Shown here: positions 9,005 through 18,362 of the stretch, piece by piece
Position numbering within the stretch: position 1 is the first letter of the stretch
How the letters are laid out: the number at the start of each line of letters is the position of its first letter
Source of the DNA: Gordonia rubripertincta
GTDB lineage: Bacteria; Actinomycetota; Actinomycetes; Mycobacteriales; Mycobacteriaceae
Assembly (NCBI RefSeq): GCF_038024875.1
Contig: NZ_CP136136.1
Location: 3,782,001 to 3,846,000, forward strand
Direction: 5' to 3'
Length of the DNA: 64,000 nt
Notes under the pieces: generated by a model
Told to the model about the DNA's origin: nothing
Databases searched by the model: none
What the model saw: only the letters and a program-made list of their open reading frames with translations
Translations under genes and position numbers: made by a program

Positions 9005-9220
9005 CGCCCCGGGCGCCAGTTGACATGGAGTACAGATCACCGCCTAGCAGTCTCGATGATGTGGCGAGACGGGACGTTTCCACCGGTCACAGATGATCTG
9101 ACACCAGTCTTCCCAGGAGCAATGAATCTGGTCCAAGCTGCAGTTGAGCATCAAAATCGGCCCTGCGGGCGTACCGGCGCGAAGCGCATGGGCTTGCCAT
9201 CGGACCTCGGCTGTAGTTAT

Positions 9221-9236
9221 CTGACATAATCGTCAA
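9221..9236. promoter_or_regulatory. Operator copy: CTGAC-N6-GTCAA
   Basis: This matches the 16-bp TTGAC-N6-GTCAA palindrome found at other promoters here, with one mismatch in the first base. It lies 35 bp before the SDR start at 9272 and overlaps a -10-like CATAAT (9225-9230), a position where a repressor would block RNA polymerase. Confidence 0.6.
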
Positions 9237-9271
9237 CAAATGATCACCGAACATAATTCTGGAGGACCACG

Positions 9272-10048
9272 ATGGTCGCGGCATTCGAGGAAGCATCGGC
9301 AATAGTCAGCGGCGGCGCGGGAGGACTCGGCGAAGCCGCGGTGCGCCGACTCCACGCTGAGGGGATGGCCGTGGTCATCGCCGACCTCGCCGAGGAGAAG
9401 GGCGAGCAGCTCGCGAAGGAACTCGGCGAGCGAGCAGCGTTCGTCAAGACCGACGTCACCAGCGAAGCGAGCGTTCTCAGCGCCGTCGAGAAGGCGAACG
9501 AACTCGGGCAGCTGCGCTACGGCGTCGTTGCGCACGGCGGTTTCGGGGTGGCCCAACGAATGGTGCAACGCGACGGCTCACCCGCTGACCTCAGTGGGTT
9601 CACCAAGACGATCGATCTATACCTCACCGGCACATACAATGTGGCCCGATTGGTGGCCGCGTCTGTCGCCACAGCACCCGAGCTTGCGTCCGGCGGACGC
9701 GGAGCCCTGGTACTCACGGCGTCGATCGCAGGGTACGAGGGGCAGATCGGTCAGACGTCCTATGCGGCCGCGAAGGCGGGCGTGATCGGTCTGACCCTCG
9801 CCGCCGCGCGAGATCTGAGTTCGGTCGGGATCCGGGTCAACACCATTGCGCCCGGCACGATGAAGACTCCCATCATGGAGTCCGTCGGAGAAGAGGCCAT
9901 CGCGAAGTTCTCGGCCAATGTGCCCTACCCGAAGCGGCTCGGCACACCCGAGGAGTTCGCCGATGCCGCGACGTTCCTCTTGACCAACGGGTACGTCAAT
10001 GGCGAGGTACTGCGGCTCGACGGCGCTCAGAGGTTCCAACCCAAGTAG
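9272..10048 (+). CDS. SDR, 3-hydroxyacyl-CoA dehydrogenase type II-like
   Basis: 258 aa. The nucleotide motif SGGAGGLG is at residues 13-20 and the catalytic pair is Tyr164/Lys168 (YAAAK). The layout, with a loop around GGFGVAQRM and an insert before DLYLTGTYNV, resembles type II 3-hydroxyacyl-CoA dehydrogenase (HSD17B10-like), which oxidises 3-hydroxyacyl-CoA to 3-ketoacyl-CoA in beta-oxidation. GGAGG stands seven to eight bases before the ATG. It is the first gene of an operon with the isochorismatase-like protein and the acyl-CoA synthetase, and carries an operator copy in its promoter. Confidence 0.9.
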   Translation: MVAAFEEASAIVSGGAGGLGEAAVRRLHAEGMAVVIADLAEEKGEQLAKELGERAAFVKTDVTSEASVLSAVEKANELGQLRYGVVAHGGFGVAQRMVQRDGSPADLSGFTKTIDLYLTGTYNVARLVAASVATAPELASGGRGALVLTASIAGYEGQIGQTSYAAAKAGVIGLTLAAARDLSSVGIRVNTIAPGTMKTPIMESVGEEAIAKFSANVPYPKRLGTPEEFADAATFLLTNGYVNGEVLRLDGAQRFQPK

Positions 10049-10056
10049 CGCGCGAC

Positions 10057-10662
10057 ATGACAACCGGCGATGATTCATCGGCCGCGACGGCCGTACTGTG
10101 TGTGGAGTGCCAGAACGGCGTGCTCGGACCCGACGCCGTGTTACCGGCACTCGCCGCCGACTCGACGATCTTGGTCGACACGCTCGCGCGTCTGCTCTGC
10201 ACTGCGCGATCCAGTGGCATCCAGGTGATCCACGCGACGCACGAAGGCAACGTCGGCGCTCGAATACCCGGGACCGCACGCCTGTGGCGATCCCTGGGTC
10301 CCGCCACTGCCCACTGGGAGCATGGGACCCCCGAAACGCAGGTGGTGTCGGCGTTGTTCGACACGGTCGATCTCGTGGTCCCGCGCCATCACGGACTCTT
10401 TCCGACACTGGACACCGAACTGATCCCGGTGCTGCGTGGACACGGGATCGCGACGGTGGTTCTCGTCGGTGTATCCCTCAACGTCGCACTACCTTTCACT
10501 GCCGGGCACCTGTCGCAGTCAGGGTTCCGGGTGGTGGTGCCACGCGACGCGGTCGCCTGCACGCCACCTGAATACGCCGAGATGGCGCTGCGGCATTCGA
10601 TCGCGATGGTTGCCGGTCTGACCACAACCGACAAGCTGATCACCCGCTGGTCGTCTCGCTGA
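10057..10662 (+). CDS. Isochorismatase-fold protein lacking the catalytic Cys
   Basis: 201 aa with the isochorismatase-like alpha/beta fold. Family enzymes use an Asp-Lys-Cys triad. Here the Asp position reads VECQNG (Glu17), the Lys position VPRHHGLF (Arg110), and the Cys position GVSLNVALPFTA (Ala144), so all three appear replaced. Actinobacterial relatives with an LNV motif may share this loss (from memory, not checked). It is therefore probably not a cysteine hydrolase; a binding or non-hydrolytic role is possible. It sits 8 bp after the SDR and 46 bp before the acyl-CoA synthetase. Confidence 0.8.
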   Translation: MTTGDDSSAATAVLCVECQNGVLGPDAVLPALAADSTILVDTLARLLCTARSSGIQVIHATHEGNVGARIPGTARLWRSLGPATAHWEHGTPETQVVSALFDTVDLVVPRHHGLFPTLDTELIPVLRGHGIATVVLVGVSLNVALPFTAGHLSQSGFRVVVPRDAVACTPPEYAEMALRHSIAMVAGLTTTDKLITRWSSR

Positions 10663-10708
10663 TTGCCCCCGGGACCACCAGCGATCACCTGGCACCAGGA
10701 GCACCGAA

Positions 10709-12265
10709 ATGACTCTCGACGTCTGTCTGGCAGACCTCGTCTCGGACAACGCCAGACGGTTCGGCGACCAACCCGCGTACCTGGCCGACGGTCAGGTAAG
10801 GACGCACCGAGAACTCTATGAACGCGCCGACCGATTGACTGCGGCACTCGAGGCGCGGGGCCTCCGCCGCCAGGACCGGGTCGCCGTGTTCGGCCGCAAT
10901 TCGATCCAGTTCGGCGAGGTCCTGGCCATGGGACAGGTCAGCGGCATAGTGGTGGCCACGGTCAACTTCCGGCTTGCCCCGGCCGAGGTCGTCGCTATCC
11001 TCGCGGACGCAGCGCCACGCGTGTTGTTCGTCGACGCGGACTGCTATGCATCGGTGGCGGAGTTGCTGCCAACCCTCGGCTGCATCGAGGTCATCGTCGC
11101 GCTCGATCCGCTGGCGGGTACGACACCTGACGACTGCGAGGACTACGAGGACTTCCTGGCGTCCGCCGACGGCCGTTCGCGAACCCTTTGTGCGCGACCC
11201 GACGACATCGCCTGCCTGATCTACACGAGCGGCACGACAGGAAAACCCAAGGGCTGCATGCTTGGACAGCGCGGGTTGCATCGTGTTGCGTTCACGACGA
11301 ACAACGAGATGAGGACGGGCTCGTCCGATCGCGTGCTGCTGGTGATGCCGATGTTCCACATCGGCGCCATGGCGATCGGGCTCGCCCTCCACGCGCGCGG
11401 CGGCTGCTGTGTGCTGCGCAGGCAGTTCGAACCAGCTGACGCACTCCACGTCATCGCATCCGATGACATCACCGCCCTGCATCTCGCGCCGACGATGCTC
11501 CAGGCACTTCTGGAGGAAGCCGACAGCAGGACCGATCACCGCCTGACCGGGGTGCGCGTCGTGGTCTACTCCGCCGCGCCGATCACGAGTTCGACACTCG
11601 CCGCGGCCATGACGGCGATGCCTGACGCCGGTTTCACCAACATGTACGGCCAGACAGAGGTCATCACGTCGGGACTACCGTTCGAGTTCCACACCAGGGG
11701 CAACGGCGAACGGTCGGTCCGCCGACTGTCGTCGGTCGGCATACCCTTCCCGGGCAACAGGGTACGCATTGTCGACGACGACGGGGAAGATTTGCCGACC
11801 GGGACCGCCGGCGAGATCATCGTCCGCAGCGAGACCATGTTCCTCGGATACTGGAACAACTCGATCACCACCGCGGAGACGATCCGAGACGGCTGGTGTC
11901 ATACGGGCGACATCGGGATCGTCGACCACGACGGTCTGCTGCACCTCGTCGACCGAAAGAAGGACGTCATCATCTCCGGCGGAGAAAACATCTACTCACT
12001 CGAGGTCGAGGATGCGATCAGCGCACATCCGGATGTGGCCGAGTGCGCCGTCGTCGGAGTTCAGGACAAGCGGTGGGGCGAAGCGGTTACGGCCGTGGTG
12101 GTCCTGCGATCGAACGCTCGGCTCACCCTCGAAGGACTGAGGGAATACCTTGCGCCGACCCTGGCCCGCTACAAATTGCCCAGGTCTCTCCGCTCCGTCG
12201 GTGAACTGCCCAAGCTTCCCACCGGAAAGCTGGACAAGAAGGCGCTGCGCGCGACTCTGACGTGA
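10709..12265 (+). CDS. Acyl-CoA synthetase (FadD-like AMP-dependent ligase)
   Basis: 518 aa. The ATP-binding loop YTSGTTGKPKG begins at Tyr172. Also present are the YGQTE motif, GWCHTGD, the hinge region DRKKD and the C-terminal PTGKLDKK with the adenylation Lys507. It activates a carboxylic acid to its CoA thioester through an acyl-AMP. It is cytosolic, with no signal or anchor. AGGAG precedes the ATG by 8 bases. As third gene of the 9272-12265 operon, it may activate the acid made upstream or feed the SDR step. Chain length and substrate are not inferable. Confidence 0.95.
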   Translation: MTLDVCLADLVSDNARRFGDQPAYLADGQVRTHRELYERADRLTAALEARGLRRQDRVAVFGRNSIQFGEVLAMGQVSGIVVATVNFRLAPAEVVAILADAAPRVLFVDADCYASVAELLPTLGCIEVIVALDPLAGTTPDDCEDYEDFLASADGRSRTLCARPDDIACLIYTSGTTGKPKGCMLGQRGLHRVAFTTNNEMRTGSSDRVLLVMPMFHIGAMAIGLALHARGGCCVLRRQFEPADALHVIASDDITALHLAPTMLQALLEEADSRTDHRLTGVRVVVYSAAPITSSTLAAAMTAMPDAGFTNMYGQTEVITSGLPFEFHTRGNGERSVRRLSSVGIPFPGNRVRIVDDDGEDLPTGTAGEIIVRSETMFLGYWNNSITTAETIRDGWCHTGDIGIVDHDGLLHLVDRKKDVIISGGENIYSLEVEDAISAHPDVAECAVVGVQDKRWGEAVTAVVVLRSNARLTLEGLREYLAPTLARYKLPRSLRSVGELPKLPTGKLDKKALRATLT

Positions 12266-12372
12266 GCAGCGCGCATTCTGACGCAGCGCCCGAGTCCGCT
12301 GATCCGTATCCTCTCGATAAGTGCGAAATGATCTCCTGCGCCGGTAACCATCTCGGCGCACCGGCGCCATGC

Positions 12373-13452
12373 TCAGCGGGCAGCGAGCAACTCGGCCAGA
12401 CGTTCCCGATGGTCCGCAGCGTCACCGAAGGTCACGGCCAGGGTGCGCGCCCGCCGGAGGAGCAGATGTGCGGGATGCTCCCACGTGTAGCCGGTGCCTC
12501 CGAGGATCTGGATCAGCAGTTCGGTTGCCAGAGGGCACTGTTCAGACGTCCATGCCTTGGCGATCGCGGCGGTGACGGCGAGCTCGTCCGGCCTGTCGTC
12601 GGCGGACGCTGCTGCGGCCGCGGTCGCGGCCCGTGAGCTCTCGACAATGGTGAGCATGTCCGCGCACAGGTGCTTGACGGCCTGGAAAGAACCGATCGGC
12701 CTCCCGAACTGCACTCGGGTTTGCGCGTACTCGACTGCCATGGTCATGGCTCGATCAGCCAACCCGGTCAGTTCAGCCGAAGCGGCCACCGCCCCGAGGT
12801 GTCCCAGACGCGCCACCAACTCGGTCTGATCTCCACCAAGCCGGATCGCCGGGGCGGCGTCGAACCGCACGCGAGCGATGGTGCGGGTCAGGTCGATTCC
12901 CTCATACGGCTCGATCGTGACCTGGTCGGCGTCCACCAGGAGAAGTGCGGTCTCCCCGTCCAGCGCGACGCTCACCACAAACGACCCCGCCAGCGTCGCA
13001 TCGAGCACAAGCTCCTTGGCGCCGTTGAGCTGCCAACGGGTATCGACGCGCGTGGCCGTCACCGGCATGTCCGGGTCATCGTCGAGACACAGCGTCGCGA
13101 TCAGCGAACCCGACGCCAGCCGGGACAAGAACGCTGCGCCCTCACCTGATTCCTTGATCGCGATGGTCGCCAGCACGGAGCTACTCAGGAACGGCTGGGC
13201 GAACAAGACCCGTGCGGTCTCCTCGAGAACGACGGCGGCCTCGGTCACGCCGAGGTCTTGTCCGCCCTCCGACACGGGTACGACCAGCCCGGGTAGACCG
13301 ATCTCGCCCGACACCCGCGCCCACGTCGCGTCGTCGAGCTTGTCGCCGGCACCCACACGAGTCTCGGACGAGAGCGGCGGGTACACGGATTCGAGGAAAT
13401 CGCGTACTGCCGAGCGCAGCTCGCGCCTTTCGGCCTGCGTTGTCACGGGCAT
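12373..13452 (-). CDS. Acyl-CoA dehydrogenase, FadE beta-type subunit
   Basis: 359 aa. N-terminal and middle domains are divergent, while the C-terminal helical domain keeps QFGRPIGSFQAVKH and TGYTWEHPAHLLLRRA. This is the partner type seen in heteromeric actinobacterial dehydrogenases (the FadE26/27 or FadE28/29 kind), where two different subunits build the FAD sites; the WEHPAH Glu is a candidate catalytic base (inference). The start at 13452 lies four bases beyond the alpha gene's stop with AAGGAG inside that gene, so translation is coupled. The frame upstream of 13452 overlaps the partner and is rejected. Confidence 0.92.
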   Translation of the reverse strand: MPVTTQAERRELRSAVRDFLESVYPPLSSETRVGAGDKLDDATWARVSGEIGLPGLVVPVSEGGQDLGVTEAAVVLEETARVLFAQPFLSSSVLATIAIKESGEGAAFLSRLASGSLIATLCLDDDPDMPVTATRVDTRWQLNGAKELVLDATLAGSFVVSVALDGETALLLVDADQVTIEPYEGIDLTRTIARVRFDAAPAIRLGGDQTELVARLGHLGAVAASAELTGLADRAMTMAVEYAQTRVQFGRPIGSFQAVKHLCADMLTIVESSRAATAAAAASADDRPDELAVTAAIAKAWTSEQCPLATELLIQILGGTGYTWEHPAHLLLRRARTLAVTFGDAADHRERLAELLAAR

Positions 13453-13456
13453 CGAC

Positions 13457-14560
13457 TCACTCCTTCGGCAAACCGAGCACGCGCTCGGCCATGATGTTCT
13501 TGAGGACCTGCGTGGTGCCACCGGCAATGGTCAACGCGCGCCCGGTCAGATACTGCTTCACGGGATCAGGGTCGCGACCGAGAACCCCGTTGACCCCCGC
13601 CAGCGCGAGACGGGTCTCGTCCACCCGTTGACCGGTCTCACTCCACAGCAGCTTGATCACTGTTTGTTCGGCTCCCGGTTGTTCCCCCTCAGCCACCCGG
13701 GCCAGCATCTGTTCGCCCATGTTGGCCGCGACGAAAGTCTCGATGTAGCGCCGCACGAGTTCGTCGCGCAACGACGGAGCAGTTGTCGTTGCCAGGCGAT
13801 CGTGCACAAGCGCGACAACGTCGCCGTGTTGTCGACGGGCGAGAGCGGCGATCGCCGAGCGCTCGTGGCCCAGCGTGGTCATGGTGACACGCCACCCTTG
13901 ATTCTCCGGGCCGAGCAGGTTCTCCACCGGCACAAGAACATCGGTGAAGAACACCTCGGCGAACTCCTCCTCGCCGTTGATCTGTCTGATCGGGCGGATG
14001 TCTATCCCGGGTGTCGACAGGTCAACCGTCAACGCCGAGATGCCCTTGTGCTTGGCCGCCTGCGGATCGGTCCGCACGAGCAACTCCATATGCGTGGCAT
14101 GGGTACCGTTCGAGGTCCAGATCTTCTGACCGTTCACCACGAAATGAGCGCCGTCGCGCACAGCCTTGGTGCGCAGCGATGCGAGATCCGAACCGGCGTT
14201 CGGCTCGCTGAACCCCTGACACCACATCTCATCTCCGCTGAGGATCGCCGGCAGGTGGCTCTGTTGCTCCTCGTTGCCCCATGCGATGAGCGTCGGGCCG
14301 ACATTGTTGATGCCGAGGACACCGGCGATGATCGGGAACCCCTCCGCGGCGAGCATCTCCTCGACCACCACCACCTCATGCGGCTCGAGTCCCCGGCCAC
14401 CGTGTTCCTCAGGCCAGGCGGGCGCCGCCCATCGACCGGTGTTCAGCGTGCGCTGCCAGTCGACACGGGCAGCCCATTCCGAGATGTCGTCCCATCGCTC
14501 CCGGAAACCTGGCACCTCCGACGCGAGGAATGCGCCGAACTCTTCTGCAACCGACATCAT
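13457..14560 (-). CDS. Acyl-CoA dehydrogenase, FadE alpha-type subunit
   Basis: 367 aa, with FAD-contacting CQGFSEPNAGSDLASLRT, IWTSNGTHATH and the C-terminal signature GGTTQVLKNIMAERVLGLP. It introduces an alpha,beta double bond into an acyl-CoA. The length is normal. The start is ATG 14560 or the adjacent ATG 14557; GAGAGG lies 4 or 7 bases upstream respectively. It is followed at once by the beta-type gene at 13452, so the two probably form an alpha2beta2 enzyme. The promoter region is shared with the divergent CoA-transferase at 14811. Confidence 0.93.
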   Translation of the reverse strand: MMSVAEEFGAFLASEVPGFRERWDDISEWAARVDWQRTLNTGRWAAPAWPEEHGGRGLEPHEVVVVEEMLAAEGFPIIAGVLGINNVGPTLIAWGNEEQQSHLPAILSGDEMWCQGFSEPNAGSDLASLRTKAVRDGAHFVVNGQKIWTSNGTHATHMELLVRTDPQAAKHKGISALTVDLSTPGIDIRPIRQINGEEEFAEVFFTDVLVPVENLLGPENQGWRVTMTTLGHERSAIAALARRQHGDVVALVHDRLATTTAPSLRDELVRRYIETFVAANMGEQMLARVAEGEQPGAEQTVIKLLWSETGQRVDETRLALAGVNGVLGRDPDPVKQYLTGRALTIAGGTTQVLKNIMAERVLGLPKE

Positions 14561-14588
14561 TGTTCCTCTCAGCTCGAGATCATTGATA

Positions 14589-14603
14589 TCACCAAATTGG
14601 TGA
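14589..14603. promoter_or_regulatory. Palindrome TCACCAAATTGGTGA in divergent promoter
   Basis: A perfect 15-bp palindrome with one central base lies 29 bp upstream of the acyl-CoA dehydrogenase start (minus) and about 210 bp before the CoA-transferase (plus). Directly after it comes TGAC-N6-GTTA (14601-14614), a weak match to the TTGAC-N6-GTCAA operator. The site is well placed to control the minus-strand pair. Confidence 0.5.
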
Positions 14604-14810
14604 CAACACCGTTAGAACCTCGCTACGATGCTTCATGTAGAGCAGTTCCGGTGACAGAAGTCCGACGCTCGCAGAGTATGTGAACACTCCACCAAGCCGA
14701 GTGCGAGTGGCTCGAAGACCATGCGACACCGGCGTCAGATCTTCTGTCGGCATTCCACACCGCCAACCCCGTGAACAGATTGCTCGTCGAGACAGTAACC
14801 GAAAGGACAT

Positions 14811-16037
14811 GTGGTGACCGGAGTAATGGACGGCGTCAAGGTCGTCGAATTGGCGGGCTGGACATTTGTGCCGACAGCGGGCGCGGTGCTCGCCGATTGG
14901 GGCGCCGACGTCATCAAGGTGGAAGATCCGGTGACCGGCGATCCGCAACGCGGACTGTCGGTCGGTGCGGTGGGCGCGAAGGGCGCCAATGGTGTCAGTT
15001 TCATCATCGAGCAGCCCAACCGCGGAAAGCGCAGTCTCGGACTGGATGTGACGACCGAACGGGGGCGCGAGTTGTTACTCGAGCTCGTCGCGAAATCGGA
15101 TGTCTTCCTGACCAGCATGTTGGCGGAACGATTGGAGAAGCTGCGCCTCACCGTCGAGGACCTCCGCGCCGCGAATCCGCAGATCATCATCGCGCGCGGC
15201 ACCGGTTTCGGCGTGAAGGGTGCCGAGGCCAACAAGCCGGGCTTCGATGGCACGGCATACCTGTCACGAGGCGGAGTCGCCCACATGATCAAGGAACCCG
15301 ACGCACCGTGGCCCCCCATGCAACGCCCCGCCTTCGGCGACATCATGGGCGGGTTCATGATCGCCTCTGGTATTGCAGGCGCCTTGTTCAAACGTGAACG
15401 GACCGGCGAGACGTCGATCGTCGACGTCTCACTTCTCGGTGCGGCGGCCTGGCACATCTCCCCGGATCTGGTGGCCACCGGCCTCCTGGGCGAGGAGAAC
15501 CTGCCACGCTTCACCACCGACGACATGCCGAACCCGATCGTCAACTACTACAAGACTTCCGACGGACGCTTCGTCCAGCTGATGATGCTGCAGGCCGACC
15601 GGTTCTGGCCGGAGGTGTGCGAGCTCATCGAACGCCCCGAACTGATTGCCGACGAGCGCTTTGCCGATGCGGGTGCCCGATTCCAGAACCGCGTCGAGTG
15701 TGTGAACGAACTGCGCAAGGCCTTCGAGGCCCGACCGCTGGCGGAGTGGCGCGAGCGGATGGACAAGCTCAAGGGCGCATGGGCCGTCGTACAGACGCCC
15801 GGTGAGGTCCTCGAGGATCCACAGGTGATCGCCAACGGCTACATCCGCCCGGTCACCACTGCCGATGGCTCGGCCACCTATGGTCTGGTCGCGAACCCCG
15901 TCCAGTACGACGAGACGCCTCCCGATCTCACCCGTGCGCCGTCGGCCGGGGAACACACCGACGCCATTCTGCAGGAGGAACTGGGCCTCGACTGGGACGC
16001 TGTCATCGCGTTGAAGGTCGATTCGATAGTCACCTGA
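14811..16037 (+). CDS. Class III (CaiB/BaiF) CoA-transferase
   Basis: 408 aa, normal length for the family. N-terminal VVELAGWTFVPTAGAVLADWGADVIKVE is typical in layout, and the catalytic Asp is expected in AFGDIMGGF (Asp177), which would form the acyl-aspartyl anhydride. Such enzymes move CoA between carboxylates without ATP; some family members are racemases. Translation starts at GTG 14811 or the GTG right after it; AAAGGA is 3-6 bases upstream. The tandem CoA-transferase gene follows after 46 bp on the same strand. Confidence 0.93.
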   Translation: MVTGVMDGVKVVELAGWTFVPTAGAVLADWGADVIKVEDPVTGDPQRGLSVGAVGAKGANGVSFIIEQPNRGKRSLGLDVTTERGRELLLELVAKSDVFLTSMLAERLEKLRLTVEDLRAANPQIIIARGTGFGVKGAEANKPGFDGTAYLSRGGVAHMIKEPDAPWPPMQRPAFGDIMGGFMIASGIAGALFKRERTGETSIVDVSLLGAAAWHISPDLVATGLLGEENLPRFTTDDMPNPIVNYYKTSDGRFVQLMMLQADRFWPEVCELIERPELIADERFADAGARFQNRVECVNELRKAFEARPLAEWRERMDKLKGAWAVVQTPGEVLEDPQVIANGYIRPVTTADGSATYGLVANPVQYDETPPDLTRAPSAGEHTDAILQEELGLDWDAVIALKVDSIVT

Positions 16038-16083
16038 GTCCGCGCACGATCCCGTCGCGTTTGTCACCGCCCAGGAGGTCTTG

Positions 16084-18312
16084 ATGCCACACGCCTCACA
16101 CACGACCAACGTTCCCCCGCTGTCAGGTGTGCGCGTACTCGAGGATTCGCACACCCCGCAGGCGCGTCTCGCAGGCCTCCTGCTCGCGGACCTGGGGGCC
16201 GATGTCGTACGGGTGGTGATTCACGACGATTCGGCGAGCCCGTGCACCTGTTGCGGTGGGAATCCGGTCCACCACCGCGGAAAGCGCCGGGTGAACGTAT
16301 CCGCCACTGAGATACCGGGTCTGGCGGAGAGCGCGGACATTTATCTCACTGATCGGCCGCCTGGCGATCTGCACGACCATGGGTGCTCTGCGGCCGCTAT
16401 CGCCGATCGGGCCCCGGGATGCACCCACGTGTGGATGCCCACCTACGGTACGACGGGCCGTTGGGTCGATCAGTTGCCGCCCGACAACTTCTTGCTGGCC
16501 GCGCTCGGCGGTGTGGCGACGCATGGACCGTCGGCCGACGGCAGTCCGGTGGCCACCACAGTTGATCTGATCGCTCCCGTGCACGCCGCACTCGGTGCCA
16601 CCGCCGCAGTCAGCGCGCTGGTCGGGCGGGCTCTCGGACGACACGGGGGCGCGGCTGTGGTGACCGGTCTGCACGCCGTATCCGTCTTGATGCTCACCAT
16701 GATGGTCGATGGACTCGACAGCGAGGTGTTCAATCCCGGCAGTGCGCGCGGCCCGGTACCGAGTTGGCGTGGATACCAATGTGCCGACGGAGAATGGCTC
16801 TTCCTCGCCGCACTGACGTCACCCTTGTTCATCCGCGCCCTCGACGCGTTGGATCGCCTCGACATCCTCACTCTGCCGGGAGTGGATGGAGATCCGGATT
16901 CGATCCGGATCTCGCCCGCCGCCGCCACCGCTGCCGGCTCCGCCCTCGAACACCACTTCGCCACCGCCAGCCGCGATCAGTGGCTGCAGACTCTGCACGA
17001 GGCCGGCGTCCCGTGCGCGCCGACGGGCACCCGACAGGAGTGGCGAGAGAGTGAGTTGGTCACCGAACTCAGATCGTTCACCACCGCCGAGCATCCGGTT
17101 GTCGGCCGGATCGAGATGCCTACCATCCCACTCACCATGGACGGGAATACCTGGATTGCAGGCGGTTTCGACGACGAGGCCGCCCTGGCAACGCTCGGCT
17201 GGGACAAGCGGGGGGCTCGCAGCGCTGAACACCGGGACGACCTGCCTCTCGACGGTCTGCGAGTCGTGGACCTGGCGTCGTACCTGGCCGGCCCGACGGC
17301 TACGGCCGTTCTCGCCGAGATGGGCGCCGACGTGGTCAAAGTGGAGCAGGAAACCGGAGATCCCTATCGCGCCTTTTCGATCGCTTACCTCGCCTTGAAT
17401 CAGCGCAAGAGGTGCATGTCACTCGACCTGCACCAGTCCGACGACCACGACCACTTCATCGAGCTGCTCCGAAAGTCCGACGTCCTCCTCGACAACCTAC
17501 GCCCCGTTTCGGGTGCCGCACTGGGACTCGAGCCACAGGACGTCGCGCGGGCCAACGCGACCATCACCCATTGTTCGGTGACCGCATTCGGCACGACCCA
17601 GGCCGGCGCGCGTCTACCGGGGTTCGATCCGATAATCCAGTCGATGAGCGGGCTGGCGCTGGCGCAGGGTGGCGACGGGCCACCGGTCGTCAGCAACATC
17701 TCAGTGCACGACACCGCAACAGGTGTATTGAGCGCATTGGCGATCACAGCGGCCCTATACGCCCGGTTCAGCCGTACCGGACGCGGGTCGCGGATCGAGT
17801 CGTCACTCGCGCAGACAACAAGTTTCGCGCAGTTCGACGAGTTCACCAGTTATGCCGGCAGCCCCAACGCCGTGGTGGGCGGCGCGAACTTCGTCGGACC
17901 GTTCTTCGCTCGCAGTCTGCAGCGCTGCGCCGACGGCTGGGTGGCGTTCGCAGCGGCGGATCGCCGCAGCGATGCGCCCCTTGCCCATGCCCTCGGCATC
18001 GCCACGCCTTCCGACGCAGTGACTGCAGACATCTCCGACCGCACGGTGGACGACGCGATCCGCTGCGCCACCGACGCCGGCGTCGCCGCCTGCCCGGTGC
18101 TCGATCGCGAACGCGAGATGTTCGATGAGTTCCTGAGTGCCAACGATTTCACCCAGATCATCGACCACCACATCCACGGCCGGATGGCGGTGGTTGCCGG
18201 GTTCGTCAGGTGGGACTCCGGTACCCCGCGGCTCGCTGCATCGACCGAGCCCGGTACGCACACCGCGGAGGTTCTCGCGGAATTGGGTATCGTCGAACGC
18301 CTGCAGACATGA
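16084..18312 (+). CDS. Tandem-fused CaiB/BaiF CoA-transferase (two domains)
   Basis: 742 aa, about twice the usual length. Residues 1-380 form a reduced first CaiB-like domain with Asp161 (TTVDLIAPVHAA) at the catalytic position. Residues about 386-742 are a fuller second domain beginning LDGLRVVDLASYLAGP, with Asp543 (SVHDTATGV). CaiB enzymes work as interlocked dimers, so a fused pair could fold as one pseudo-dimer. The first domain is shorter and has a Cys-rich insert (SPCTCCGGNP), so it may be structural only. AGGAGG precedes ATG 16084; a TTG lies one codon earlier. Confidence 0.92.
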   Translation: MPHASHTTNVPPLSGVRVLEDSHTPQARLAGLLLADLGADVVRVVIHDDSASPCTCCGGNPVHHRGKRRVNVSATEIPGLAESADIYLTDRPPGDLHDHGCSAAAIADRAPGCTHVWMPTYGTTGRWVDQLPPDNFLLAALGGVATHGPSADGSPVATTVDLIAPVHAALGATAAVSALVGRALGRHGGAAVVTGLHAVSVLMLTMMVDGLDSEVFNPGSARGPVPSWRGYQCADGEWLFLAALTSPLFIRALDALDRLDILTLPGVDGDPDSIRISPAAATAAGSALEHHFATASRDQWLQTLHEAGVPCAPTGTRQEWRESELVTELRSFTTAEHPVVGRIEMPTIPLTMDGNTWIAGGFDDEAALATLGWDKRGARSAEHRDDLPLDGLRVVDLASYLAGPTATAVLAEMGADVVKVEQETGDPYRAFSIAYLALNQRKRCMSLDLHQSDDHDHFIELLRKSDVLLDNLRPVSGAALGLEPQDVARANATITHCSVTAFGTTQAGARLPGFDPIIQSMSGLALAQGGDGPPVVSNISVHDTATGVLSALAITAALYARFSRTGRGSRIESSLAQTTSFAQFDEFTSYAGSPNAVVGGANFVGPFFARSLQRCADGWVAFAAADRRSDAPLAHALGIATPSDAVTADISDRTVDDAIRCATDAGVAACPVLDREREMFDEFLSANDFTQIIDHHIHGRMAVVAGFVRWDSGTPRLAASTEPGTHTAEVLAELGIVERLQT

Positions 18313-18330
18313 GCGTCTGAATATCTCTCG

Positions 18331-18347
18331 CCTCGGCGAAGCCGGGG
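18331..18347. terminator. Short hairpin between convergent genes
   Basis: CCTCGGC and GCCGGGG pair over seven positions with one G-U, around GAA, in the 50-bp gap between the converging CoA-transferase and TetR genes. It is a weak candidate for a bidirectional terminator, with no U-tract. Confidence 0.3.
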
Positions 18348-18362
18348 TGACGTCGGGTCCGG

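Noticed and set aside
12878..14683. 601-aa plus-strand open frame
   Set aside because: It lies antisense to two clear acyl-CoA dehydrogenase genes, has no recognisable domain and is a product of high GC content.
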